From CAZEAN01 sp964510225 (GTDB lineage Bacteria > Planctomycetota > Planctomycetia > Isosphaerales > Isosphaeraceae), in contig CAZEAN010000064.1 in NCBI GenBank assembly GCA_964510225.1, forward strand, positions 1 through 33,541: a stretch of DNA of 33,541 bases, given 5' to 3'. Numbering within the stretch: the first letter of the stretch is position 1; every line of letters starts with the position of its first letter. The position numbers and the translations under genes are program-made. This document shows, piece after piece, positions 8,801 to 16,733 of the stretch. The notes below the pieces were generated by a model, which ran no database searches, was not told the origin of the DNA, and worked only from the letters and a program-made list of their open reading frames with translations.

Positions 8801-11800
8801 CTGGGGGGAACTACGCGTTTCAGTTGCTCGACCAGATGCCGACCGACCTCACGCTTGGGGTCGACTACGTCGGAACCCTCGCCGGCACAGCGAACAGCCA
8901 GCTTTTCCGCGTGACGATCCCGGAAGGTGAAACGCTCCGAATCGAGCTCGACGGCGATTCGGACCTCAACCGGAACGAACTCTATGCGAGGATCGGCTCA
9001 CCCCCGACTCGGAGGACCTTCGACGCATCGTCGCTTCCGTCGACTGGTGCAAATCAAGAAGTCCTCGTTCCACTGGCTGCTCCGGGAACCTGGTTCATCT
9101 TGCTCTACGGTGCCCAGGTGTCTTCGAACAGTAATTTCACGCTGAAGGCTTCGACGCAGAGCATCGTTCTCTCGGAGGTCACTCCGGATCGCTCTGGAAC
9201 GGGCGTCGAGGCGAGCATGACGGTGACAGGGGGTGGTTTCCTGCCGGGCTCGTTCGTCGAGCTGGTTTCCGCCGACGCAACCGAATTCTCGGCAGCCTCG
9301 GTCGAAGTCGCGGGATACGACAGACTCATCGCGGCTCTCGACCTCGCTGGCGTTCCCGAGGGACTCTACGACGTTCGAGTGACAGTTCCTGGCGTCGGCA
9401 GCGAGATGCTGGAAGATGCCTTCACTGTGCTCCCCGCTGGTGAGGCGAACCTCGAGACGAACCTCATTCTACCGAGCGCGATGGGCTTCCACGCGAACTC
9501 GACGATCTATGTCGAGTATGCGAATACGGGAACGGTCGCCATGCCGGCTCCCATCCTGATCCTTCAGTCGAACGATCCGGAGGGTGACGAGCATCCGATC
9601 ATGACGCTCGACCAGTCGCGGCTGATCGAGGGCTTCTGGACCTCCGCGAATCCGGACGGCTTCAGTCGTACCGTCCAAATCTACGCAAGTGGTGAGATGC
9701 CTGGGATTTTGGCTCCTGGTGAGAGGATGCAGATCCCGGTGTATTTCGTAGGCATGGAACGACCCTGGAATCTGGGCGATCGACTCTTCGAGTTCGAGAT
9801 CCGCATCCATGAAGCAGGAAGCACCGATCTGATCGACTGGCCGGCGATTCAGACGACACTGCAACCGGGTTGGATTGCCGATGACGCCTGGGCAGCGATA
9901 GCCGCCAATCTGGAGACTCAGATCGGTTCGACCTGGGGCGATTATGTCGAGACACTCGGCGAGAATGCCACTTACCTGGGTCGACTCGGTCAGAGGGTCA
10001 CGGACATTGCTGATCTTTATGGCTTCGAGATGTTGCAGGCGATCGGCCTGTCGATGGTGCCGACGCTGGAGTCGGTCGTCGATGCGAGCGTACCGGGGCC
10101 GGGCCTGCCGTTGAGCTTCGGACGGTCGTTCGGCAACACGATCGTCGATCGCTACGACGTCGGGCCGTTCGGCCGCGGATGGACGGCGCCGTGGCAGACT
10201 TCGCTCGACGTCCTGCCGGACGGGACCGTGGTCGTCCGGCAGTCGGCCCGCTCCCAGCGGCGGTTCCAGCCGGACGAGCGCCGCATTGGGCGCTACTTCA
10301 GCCAGGAAGGCGACACCGGGACGCTGAGCCAGGTCGGCGGTGGGGCGTTCGAGCTGGCCGAGGCGAACGGCCAGGTCACGCGGTTCCGGCCGGACGGCAC
10401 GCTGGAGTACGTCGAGGACACCAACGGCAACCGGATCACGACCACCTTCACAGGCGGCCTGCTGAGCCGCCTCGACCACTCCGGCGGCAACTTCCTCACG
10501 ATTGACTACAACTCCGCCGGTCTGATCGAGCGCATCACCGACTCCTACGGCCGGGAGACGATCTACGGCTACGACGCGGCGAACGAGCACCTCCTCGAAG
10601 TCACCGGGCCGGGCGGGACGACGACCTACGGCTACAGCATCGGGCAGGGCATTGCCCGCGAGCATGCCCTGACCTCGATCACCGACCCAAGCGGCGTCGC
10701 CCGGTACTTCGAGTACGACGAGCTTGGCCGGATCGACGCCTCGTATCTCACCGGCGGCGCCGAGCGCGTCGACTACAGCTACAGCCCGGTCGGCGATGTG
10801 ATCTCGACCGACGGGGTCGGGACGTCGACCGAGGTCTCCTTCGATCACCGTGGCCTCGTGCTCCGCGTCGAGGACACCACTGGGGCGTACCTGCGGTACG
10901 AGTACGATGACGAGCGCATGCTGTACCGGGTGACCGACGCCCTGGGCCGGTCCCAGTCGTTCACCTGGACCGAGACCGGGGCTCTAGCCTCCGTCACCGA
11001 CCCGCTCGGGCACACGACGACGTTCGTGGCGGGCGGGCCGGACAGCCAGCCACTCGCATTCATCGACGCGAAGAAGAACCGGACCTCCTACGACTACGAC
11101 GACGCGGGCAACCTGAAAGCTACGACCTATCCCGACGGCAGCGTGGAGCGGGTCGCCTACGATGCGATAGGCAACCCGATCCAGCTCGTCAACCGCCGCG
11201 GCCAGGTCCTTGGGCGGAGGTACAATGCCGCCGGGCAGCTCGTCGAGGAGACGTTCCCCGACGCACCCACGGTCACCTACGACTACGATCCCCGGGGTCA
11301 ACTCTGGAAGGCTACCGACGCCCGGGGGACAACCGAGTTCACCTACGACAACGCTGATCGGCTGCAGCGGGTCGCTTACCCGAGCGGCCGCTGGATCGAG
11401 TATACCTACGACGACGCTGGGCGGCGGATCCGGATGGTGGATCACACCGGGTTCGTTGTGGCCTACCGCTACGACGCTTCCGGGCGGCTGGAGGAGTTGC
11501 GGGACGCGGACGGGAGGGTGATCGTCACCTATCGCTACGATACGGCCGGGCGGCTGGAGCGGGAGGACAAGGGGAACGAGACCTACTCGATTTACGCCTA
11601 CGACGCGGTCGGGCGGGTCGACCGGATCACTCACTTCGCCCCTGACGGCTCGATCAATTCCTTCTTTGATTACGCCTACGACGCGGTGGGCCGGCGGGTC
11701 GGGGCGGAGACTACCGAGGGCGAGTGGACGTATAGATACGACCTGGTAGGTCAGCTCGTCGGGGCAGTGTTCGCGTCTACGAACCCGGACATCTCGGACC

Positions 11801-14800
11801 AAGACCTCGTGTACGAGTACGATGCGCTCGGAAATCGTGTGAGGGTGGTCTTCAACGGCGAGGCGACGGATTACGCGGTCAACACGCTAAATCAGTACAA
11901 TTCGGCCGGGACTACGACGTTCGAATACGACATGGACGGGAACCTCGTCGTCGAGAGTGGGCCGGACGGGCTTCGCAGCTTCTCGTACGATTCGCGTAAC
12001 CGACTAGTCAGTGTCGAAACTCCGCAGGGCATGTGGATAAAAGAATACGACGTGTTCGGTAATCGATCAGCATTGATTACTGATAACAAGAGAACAGAGT
12101 ATTTGATTAATTTACTTGGGACAGACAACGTGATCGGCGAATACGACGCCATGTCAGCAAGAACGTTGTCACATTCACATGGTTTTGGGTTAGAGTCCAC
12201 GGACAGGGCGGCGGGACGCACTTTCTACGACTTCGATACTGTTGGATCAACGGTAGGATTAAGCGGCAAAAATGGTAAATATCTGAACAGATATCTTTAC
12301 ATGCCATTCGGTGATGATTTTTTTGCAGTGGAGGAACTGAAAAACACCTTCAAATTTGTTGGTAAGTACGGCGTGTCTGCCTACGAAAACACGATGGCGA
12401 GCATGGGTGTGCGAAATTATAGCTTTGAGTTTGGGAGATTCCATTCGCAAGACCCATTAAATCTCAGTGCTGGAGACAATAATCTGTATAGGTATGCGAT
12501 TAACAATCCTAATGAGTATATAGACCCGTCGGGACTGTATATTTATAAACCGAGTGGTTTTGCTGGGACGGTTATCCAAGCTGGGGCTTACTATGCTGGT
12601 TTTGAGAATCCCTCGGGAACAGCTTGGGGGTTGCTGCAAATACTGTTCGGACTCGCAGACATCGGAACTGGGGTTCTCGCTCTAGGGGCTCCTGGGTCGG
12701 GATGGATTCTCGGAGCCGCACAAATAGGAGGCGGTTTTCAAGGGATTGCAGAAGGATTCAATGATGTTTTTCCGGGCAAACCTGATGTCGACGAGCCGCC
12801 TCCTGGTTCATATCGCAATCCTAAGGAGCCGCCGCCTCCTCCGAATTTTTTCCCTGACCCCCCACCGCCACCTCTTGAGCCCCCTACTGAAGGTGGTGAT
12901 AGCGGAGGATCCGATCAAGCAGGCGCAAGCGACCCCAACGAAAAACTCGGCCAGTCAGGTTTTGGCCAGCAAGCATTTGTGTCGAGTTACACAGTAATTC
13001 CTTATAGGATCAATTTTGAGAATCTCGGCCCTGGCAGCGATCCATTACCGGCCCGTCCAGCTACCGCACCTGCCCAGCGCGTCGTCATCACCGACCAACT
13101 CTCCGCCGATCTTGACTGGTCTACCCTCCGATTCACCGGGTTCGGCTTCGGCGACACGTTCGTCGCGGTGCCCGATGGACGGAAGTCCTACTTCGCCACC
13201 GTCCCGATGCAGTACAATGGGCGGATGTTTGACGTCGAAGTCGAACTGGCCTTTGACCCAGGCACCGGCCTTGTCCGGACCGTATTCCAGTCGGTCGACC
13301 CGACCACGTCGCTCCCCCCGGACGTGCTGACCGGCTTCCTACCCCCCGAAGATGGCACCGGCCGCGGCCAAGGCTACATCGCCTTCACCATCCGGCCCAG
13401 GGCCGGCCTTCCCACTGGCACCGAACTCCGTAACGTCGCCGTGATCAGCTTCGACGGCCAGACGGTCATCGCCACCAATCAGGTCGACCCGCAGGATCCC
13501 TCCCAGGGCACCAGCCCAGACCGCGAGGCCCTCAATACCATCGACGCCGCCGGACCTACGAGTGCCGTAAACGCTCTAACGAACTCCACGACCGATCCGA
13601 CATTCACAGTCACCTGGTCCGGTGCCGACGACCCAGGTGGTTCGGGAATCGGTTCCTACGACCTCTATGTGTCCATCGACGAAGGACCGTTCACGCCCTT
13701 TCTCCTCGGTACGACAGAGACTTCGATCACCTTCCCTGGAGAGCCGGGCCGCAAATACGCCTTCTACACCATTGCCCGTGACAACGTTGGCTACATCGAG
13801 GATGCACCTCTCACACCAGACGCGATGACGACCGTCGAGTCTACGCTTACGGTCGATGCCGGTTCGAACCGAACCTCTGACGAGGGTGTCGAGATTGACC
13901 TTCCTGGTGCCCAGTACTTCTACAATGGGAATCTCGACGACTTGACTCTGCACGTCGACTGGGGAGATGAAACCACCGAAGACGGGATTCTCGTCCACGG
14001 TGACGGTGGCGGCACAGTCGCGAACACACACACGTATGACGACAATGACACGTACACCATCACCTTGACCCTTTTCGACGGTCAAGGAAACTCTGTCGTG
14101 AGCACGCTCCAGGTCGTGGTCGACAACGTCGATCCGACGGCCACACTCACGAACGGTGGGGATGTCGACGAGGGCTCGACCGGCTTCGTCCAATTCTCCG
14201 CCCCATTCGATCCCTCGGCAGCTGATGTGGCTGCCGGTTTCTCCTACAGCTACGACTTCGACAACGACGACATCTTCGAGATCACCCAGAGTGGCAGCGC
14301 TTCTGCCGTCGTCCCTGCCTCTTTCCTCGCTGATGGCCCCGCTATTCGTACCATTCGGGCCCGCATCTCCGACAAAGATGGTGGCTTTAGTGACTACACG
14401 ACTTCCATCGCTGTCACTAACGTCTCGCCGACGGTCGAGAGCGGCTCTGACATCACGATCAACGAAGGCGGTGTTCTCACCCGCTCTGGCTCCTTCGTCG
14501 ACCCAGGAGCCGACGCTTGGACCGCCACCGTCGATTACGGGGATGGATCGGGTGAGCAGCCTCTAATGCTCGACCCAGACAAGAGCTTCTCCCTTGACCA
14601 CACCTATCGCGACGATGGAACGTACGTAGTGACCGTCCGCGTCCGTGACGACGACGAGGCTGAAGGCATGGCCACTTTCAACGTCACGGTCCTCGACATC
14701 GCCCCCGTGATCACCGCTCCGTCCGGCCAGACCGCGGAGGAAGGAACGTCGAGGACCTTCCTCCGGGGGTCTTTCTCCGACCCAGGGGCGGACAACCCCT

Positions 14801-15855
14801 GGACCGTCTCCGTCGACTGGGGCGACGAATCTACGGTCTCGAGTTTCCCGACCTCGTCTGTTGGTTCGCTGGGCTCCCAGGAACACGTCTACGACGATGA
14901 CGGCACCTATACCGTCACGGTCAGCGTCTCAGACAAAGACGGCGTAACGACTTCGAAGACCTTTCAGGTCCTGGTCGTCAATATCGCTCCGACGATCAGC
15001 TCCGGAGGAGACGCGACGATCGACGAAGGGAGTACGTTGTTCCGAAGTGGTTTCTTCACCGACCCCGGCGCCGATACTTGGACCGCCACCGTCGACTACG
15101 GCGACGGATCCGGTGAACAACCGCTCGCCCTCGAGCCGGATAAGACTTTCCAGCTCGACCATACCTACGCAATCGCCGGCACCTACACCGTTGTGGTCAC
15201 TGTCACAGACGATGACGAGTCCGCGACGACCAGTTTCGCCGTCATGGTCGATTCCACTGCGGTCGATCCACCAACCGTTACAGAGTTCGTCGTCAACGAG
15301 GGGGACGACCAGCGATCCAACGTCGATGTGATTTCTCTCAGCTTCGATCAGGAGGTCAACATCCAGGATCTGATCGAGAGTGGTGCGATCGTCGACACCA
15401 TCGAGATCTATGGCTTGGCCAACGACCTTTCCGAGACAGCACTCAGCCCCTCCAACTTCCTCTGGAACCCAGACACCCGGACTCTCCTCATCGACTTGAC
15501 AATCGACGGTTTCGGCGGCAGTGCTCGCACACTGCTGGCCGACGACAACTACGAGGTCCGCCTGCATGTCGACGACATCCGCAACAGGGATGACACCCCC
15601 CTCGATGACTCGGACGGGGTCGACGACGGCATGCTGCGGTTTGCCTTCCATCGCCTCGAAGGCGACTTCGACGGCGACAAGGACGTCGACGTCGCCGACC
15701 GGGCCGATTGGTTCGACCCGACCCGTGTGATCTTCGGGGCCCGTATCGGCGAGGACGGCTATAGCATCGCGTATGATTACGACGGCGACGGCATGATCAG
15801 CTCTCGCGACTACTACTACTGGCTTCGCCAGCTCTATGGGCGCCGTCTTCCGTGA
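5860..15855 (+). CDS. Giant Rhs/YD-repeat surface protein with PPC, PKD and dockerin-like domains
   Basis: About 3,330 residues as assembled (a 100-N gap lies at 6448-6547). GAGGA at 5849-5853 precedes the ATG. Order: LEHRCLLA export motif (38-45) with no classical signal peptide; parallel beta-helix-like tandem repeats (about 60-620); three PPC/beta-sandwich units (about 770-1090); an IPT/TIG-like domain (about 1100-1190); an Rhs/YD-repeat shell (about 1410-2225, many YDxxGR units) ending in the core signature GRFHSQDPL...YIDPSGLY; a 90-residue Gly/Ala-rich hydrophobic tip; a Pro-rich linker (about 2308-2344); a bacterial adhesin-type beta domain opening DPNEKLG (about 2355-2555); a fibronectin-like domain; four PKD domains (about 2660-3130); and a dockerin-like pair of Ca loops at the end (DFDGDKDVDVAD and DYDGDGMISSRD). 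Rhs shells normally encapsulate a C-terminal toxin. Here the shell is internal, so the role may be adhesion or contact-dependent display. The 10-kb frame is intact apart from the gap. Confidence 0.93.
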   Translation: MNRATSDYGVGLQHENHKRKTRERFRATKRTIAPPEPLEHRCLLAILTWDGGGDGISWHDSQNWSGDVLPTTADDVVIDIADSPSIILARPSVTVASLTSREALTIEEGSLTVTAGSSSIEGPFVLSPKASLVVDGSTAELDVTSSAIVDGSSLIATNGGKLDLSILTKYAGEGQVFSPELRAEGVGSRIDLSGVTXXXXXXXXXXXXXXXXXXXXXXXXXXXXXXXXXXGVLRARDGGVVQANSLTSIDEARLELDGTGTFPTAQITDFTHSDLIVSGFAPNLTGLTNLTGSGFIATDGAVVTLPTSVTQYVGSNKIRSPELRAEGVGSRIDLSGVTQLEGATFPSTSVRIQGLGGGVVDLSNLQQVTGGGISIVAEGTDSRVEVQNLTRLLRTGSNTGGVLRARDGGVVQANSLTSIEGARIELDGTGVFPTRQISSFVYSDLVASGFTPNLIGIADATGSGFTARDGAQISLPAVTHYSGGDRVRFPEFRAEGRGSVLNASGIGVFRGTTFPGTSARVSAFGGGFVNLSQVNTAFSGGLRVEAEDPGSEIALTNLQRVVDAGGGSSVFESNAGGLIRLSGTVPADVNEGIVIGVGGSLSVEDAIDFQGTRLINYGSLEAAQEGTIDLGLSLEINGSSRIASAPSGTIEVGEHLLGDSRNADLFDPNGIVVLDGNGTADSPQFLEVMGRDFGEALDGFSRNFVYGTLALDEGTYVQLVDLSDNSPGNDPEALYVDSIIVPEGTTLDLDGLNVYVRGTVIEGTVLGGAIIQISDSGPIPFDTSVSGTIGLVGEIDEWEFFGSAGQSVTVSANPTNRELPAPLIPFLGSVEATLIDANDNVLAIATSTNRNELVTLLDVVLPADGMYRILIHAPDEDPSLTGNYVAGLWNATPDISPLTLGERLTGRIENPYSVDRWTFSAMAGQQVLFDLINVSNSEIVFDLAGPDGWMGFVDLDDDFEPITLPSSGNYTLTARGTGGFSGGNYAFQLLDQMPTDLTLGVDYVGTLAGTANSQLFRVTIPEGETLRIELDGDSDLNRNELYARIGSPPTRRTFDASSLPSTGANQEVLVPLAAPGTWFILLYGAQVSSNSNFTLKASTQSIVLSEVTPDRSGTGVEASMTVTGGGFLPGSFVELVSADATEFSAASVEVAGYDRLIAALDLAGVPEGLYDVRVTVPGVGSEMLEDAFTVLPAGEANLETNLILPSAMGFHANSTIYVEYANTGTVAMPAPILILQSNDPEGDEHPIMTLDQSRLIEGFWTSANPDGFSRTVQIYASGEMPGILAPGERMQIPVYFVGMERPWNLGDRLFEFEIRIHEAGSTDLIDWPAIQTTLQPGWIADDAWAAIAANLETQIGSTWGDYVETLGENATYLGRLGQRVTDIADLYGFEMLQAIGLSMVPTLESVVDASVPGPGLPLSFGRSFGNTIVDRYDVGPFGRGWTAPWQTSLDVLPDGTVVVRQSARSQRRFQPDERRIGRYFSQEGDTGTLSQVGGGAFELAEANGQVTRFRPDGTLEYVEDTNGNRITTTFTGGLLSRLDHSGGNFLTIDYNSAGLIERITDSYGRETIYGYDAANEHLLEVTGPGGTTTYGYSIGQGIAREHALTSITDPSGVARYFEYDELGRIDASYLTGGAERVDYSYSPVGDVISTDGVGTSTEVSFDHRGLVLRVEDTTGAYLRYEYDDERMLYRVTDALGRSQSFTWTETGALASVTDPLGHTTTFVAGGPDSQPLAFIDAKKNRTSYDYDDAGNLKATTYPDGSVERVAYDAIGNPIQLVNRRGQVLGRRYNAAGQLVEETFPDAPTVTYDYDPRGQLWKATDARGTTEFTYDNADRLQRVAYPSGRWIEYTYDDAGRRIRMVDHTGFVVAYRYDASGRLEELRDADGRVIVTYRYDTAGRLEREDKGNETYSIYAYDAVGRVDRITHFAPDGSINSFFDYAYDAVGRRVGAETTEGEWTYRYDLVGQLVGAVFASTNPDISDQDLVYEYDALGNRVRVVFNGEATDYAVNTLNQYNSAGTTTFEYDMDGNLVVESGPDGLRSFSYDSRNRLVSVETPQGMWIKEYDVFGNRSALITDNKRTEYLINLLGTDNVIGEYDAMSARTLSHSHGFGLESTDRAAGRTFYDFDTVGSTVGLSGKNGKYLNRYLYMPFGDDFFAVEELKNTFKFVGKYGVSAYENTMASMGVRNYSFEFGRFHSQDPLNLSAGDNNLYRYAINNPNEYIDPSGLYIYKPSGFAGTVIQAGAYYAGFENPSGTAWGLLQILFGLADIGTGVLALGAPGSGWILGAAQIGGGFQGIAEGFNDVFPGKPDVDEPPPGSYRNPKEPPPPPNFFPDPPPPPLEPPTEGGDSGGSDQAGASDPNEKLGQSGFGQQAFVSSYTVIPYRINFENLGPGSDPLPARPATAPAQRVVITDQLSADLDWSTLRFTGFGFGDTFVAVPDGRKSYFATVPMQYNGRMFDVEVELAFDPGTGLVRTVFQSVDPTTSLPPDVLTGFLPPEDGTGRGQGYIAFTIRPRAGLPTGTELRNVAVISFDGQTVIATNQVDPQDPSQGTSPDREALNTIDAAGPTSAVNALTNSTTDPTFTVTWSGADDPGGSGIGSYDLYVSIDEGPFTPFLLGTTETSITFPGEPGRKYAFYTIARDNVGYIEDAPLTPDAMTTVESTLTVDAGSNRTSDEGVEIDLPGAQYFYNGNLDDLTLHVDWGDETTEDGILVHGDGGGTVANTHTYDDNDTYTITLTLFDGQGNSVVSTLQVVVDNVDPTATLTNGGDVDEGSTGFVQFSAPFDPSAADVAAGFSYSYDFDNDDIFEITQSGSASAVVPASFLADGPAIRTIRARISDKDGGFSDYTTSIAVTNVSPTVESGSDITINEGGVLTRSGSFVDPGADAWTATVDYGDGSGEQPLMLDPDKSFSLDHTYRDDGTYVVTVRVRDDDEAEGMATFNVTVLDIAPVITAPSGQTAEEGTSRTFLRGSFSDPGADNPWTVSVDWGDESTVSSFPTSSVGSLGSQEHVYDDDGTYTVTVSVSDKDGVTTSKTFQVLVVNIAPTISSGGDATIDEGSTLFRSGFFTDPGADTWTATVDYGDGSGEQPLALEPDKTFQLDHTYAIAGTYTVVVTVTDDDESATTSFAVMVDSTAVDPPTVTEFVVNEGDDQRSNVDVISLSFDQEVNIQDLIESGAIVDTIEIYGLANDLSETALSPSNFLWNPDTRTLLIDLTIDGFGGSARTLLADDNYEVRLHVDDIRNRDDTPLDDSDGVDDGMLRFAFHRLEGDFDGDKDVDVADRADWFDPTRVIFGARIGEDGYSIAYDYDGDGMISSRDYYYWLRQLYGRRLP
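6394..7420 (+). repeat. In-gene tandem repeats coding beta-helix-like units
   Basis: Units of roughly 430-510 bases repeat inside the giant gene, with landmarks SPELRAEGVGSRIDLSGVT, GVLRARDGGVVQANSLTSI and ELDGTG.FPT. Some stretches of over 50 bases are identical between units, showing recent duplication or gene conversion. Later units (from about 7310) are diverged. Short hydrophobic strands alternating with Gly/Asp turns fit a right-handed beta-helix stalk. Confidence 0.8.
6448..6547. other. Assembly gap of 100 N inside tandem repeats
   Basis: Exactly 100 unknown bases, a placeholder size. The 54 bases before it (6394-6447) recur identically at 6820-6873, and the 55 bases after it (6548-6602) recur at 7058-7112. 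If the missing unit matches the next one, the true gap is about 184 bases (6874-7057). That is 84 more than the placeholder, a multiple of three, so the reading frame is kept. Confidence 0.9.
15655..15852 (+). other. Dockerin-like C-terminal Ca-binding module (within the giant protein)
   Basis: Two loops follow the D-x-D-x-D-x6-D calcium pattern, DFDGDKDVDVAD and DYDGDGMISSRD, separated by about 28 residues, at the very C-terminus. This matches the type I dockerin layout. In cellulosomes and many planctomycete surface proteins, dockerins bind cohesin domains. The partner candidate is the next gene. Confidence 0.75.
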
Positions 15856-15911
15856 TGGCCACTGGCAATACATTTGCTTCGACGGCATTGCACAGCAAGA
15901 GGACTCGATTC

Positions 15912-16634
15912 ATGACCATGAAGACCTCCGGTGGCCGCTTCCCCCTCCTGATCTGCGGAGTGGCGGTCGCCTCGATGCTGGCCACCTCGGCCGACGCCGA
16001 GCCCATCCTCTCCTTGGAGGCGGGCCCCGCGTCCGTAGTCGCGCCCGGCCAGACCGCGATGTTCGACGTCTACCTGCGCGACTATGAGGAACCGTTCCCG
16101 GTCATCTCGTTCGCGCTCAATATCAACGCCAGCGACTCCTCTCTGACAGCCGCTGGGACCGACTTCAGCCGGTTCACGTTCGCACTCGACCCAGACCTGA
16201 TCGGTGTCATCGGCGGGCTCCGCTTCGACGACGACATCTCCGACGACGGGCGGGTCGAGTTCTCCACGGACCTCCCCCCCTTCGGCTCCGAGGCCGGTAT
16301 CCCGGCCGCCGTCGGCGACGTCCGCCTCGGGACGCTCTCGGCCCTCGCACCCGCGACGCCCGGCTCTTTCACCGTCGGACTCCTGACGACCCCTTCAGAG
16401 CCAATCTTCGGCGGTGGTAGCTTTCTCCTCCTGGATGACGGTTCCGCCTTCGGCCAAGTTTTACCCGGCGATGGCTCCTTGGCAGTCTCAGGCGCCCCAC
16501 TGATCGTCGTGCCCGAGCCTTCGACGCTGGCACTATCCGGCATCGGCGGGCTCCTGGCACTGGTCAGCTACCTCCGACGTTGGGGCCTGGACCACGTCCG
16601 GCCATCTGTTGTCGTTTGTCGCTTGATGCAGTGA
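15912..16634 (+). CDS. PEP-CTERM anchored protein with cohesin-like ectodomain
   Basis: 240 residues from the ATG at 15912, with AGAGGA about 9 bases upstream. An in-frame upstream start overlapping the giant gene's stop would put a hydrophilic extension ahead of the signal peptide and is less likely. Signal peptide: GRFPLLICGVAVASMLA, cleavage near SADA-EP. The ectodomain (about 28-200) begins with PASVVAPGQTAMFDVYL and shows the strand pattern of cohesins: a PGQT opening, an F/A-L-N core, then FDDDISDDGRVEF and LGTLSAL...PGSFTVGLL. The C-terminus has the PEP-CTERM sorting signal VPEPSTLALSGIGGLL plus basic residues, recognised by exosortase. An unusual 14-residue tail follows the basic patch. 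It lies 56 bases after the dockerin-bearing giant gene on the same strand. The PEP-CTERM call is firm; the cohesin fold is inferred from pattern only. Confidence 0.85.
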   Translation: MTMKTSGGRFPLLICGVAVASMLATSADAEPILSLEAGPASVVAPGQTAMFDVYLRDYEEPFPVISFALNINASDSSLTAAGTDFSRFTFALDPDLIGVIGGLRFDDDISDDGRVEFSTDLPPFGSEAGIPAAVGDVRLGTLSALAPATPGSFTVGLLTTPSEPIFGGGSFLLLDDGSAFGQVLPGDGSLAVSGAPLIVVPEPSTLALSGIGGLLALVSYLRRWGLDHVRPSVVVCRLMQ

Positions 16635-16702
16635 CAAGTTATCGACCTTGACTAAACTGCCACCTCCCCCAGCCTAGTGCATTTTCCCCCTAAGGTATTT
16701 CT

Positions 16703-16730
16703 CGAATGGCATGAACTTAAACGTAAGTGG
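16703..16730. repeat. IS terminal inverted repeat, left
   Basis: 28 bases beginning CGAATGGCATGAACTTAAAC, inverted at 18175-18202 with one difference (G versus A at the 11th base). Confidence 0.92.
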
Positions 16731-16733
16731 CTA

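Noticed and set aside
9469..10848. 459-residue open frame on the minus strand, with similar long ones at 10984-11802, 13576-14193 and 14929-15888
   Set aside because: All lie inside the giant gene, whose plus-strand frame has clear YD and PKD repeats. GC-rich repetitive coding sequence leaves the opposite strand open. The texts are Arg/Val/Gly-rich and domain-free.
15852..15911. Upstream GTG/ATG start for the first PEP-CTERM gene, overlapping the giant gene's stop
   Set aside because: It would place about 20 hydrophilic residues before the signal peptide. ATG 15912 has a better-placed ribosome-binding site.
15856..16702. An immunity gene directly after the giant Rhs gene
   Set aside because: The only gene there is an exported PEP-CTERM protein; nothing small, acidic and cytoplasmic was found.
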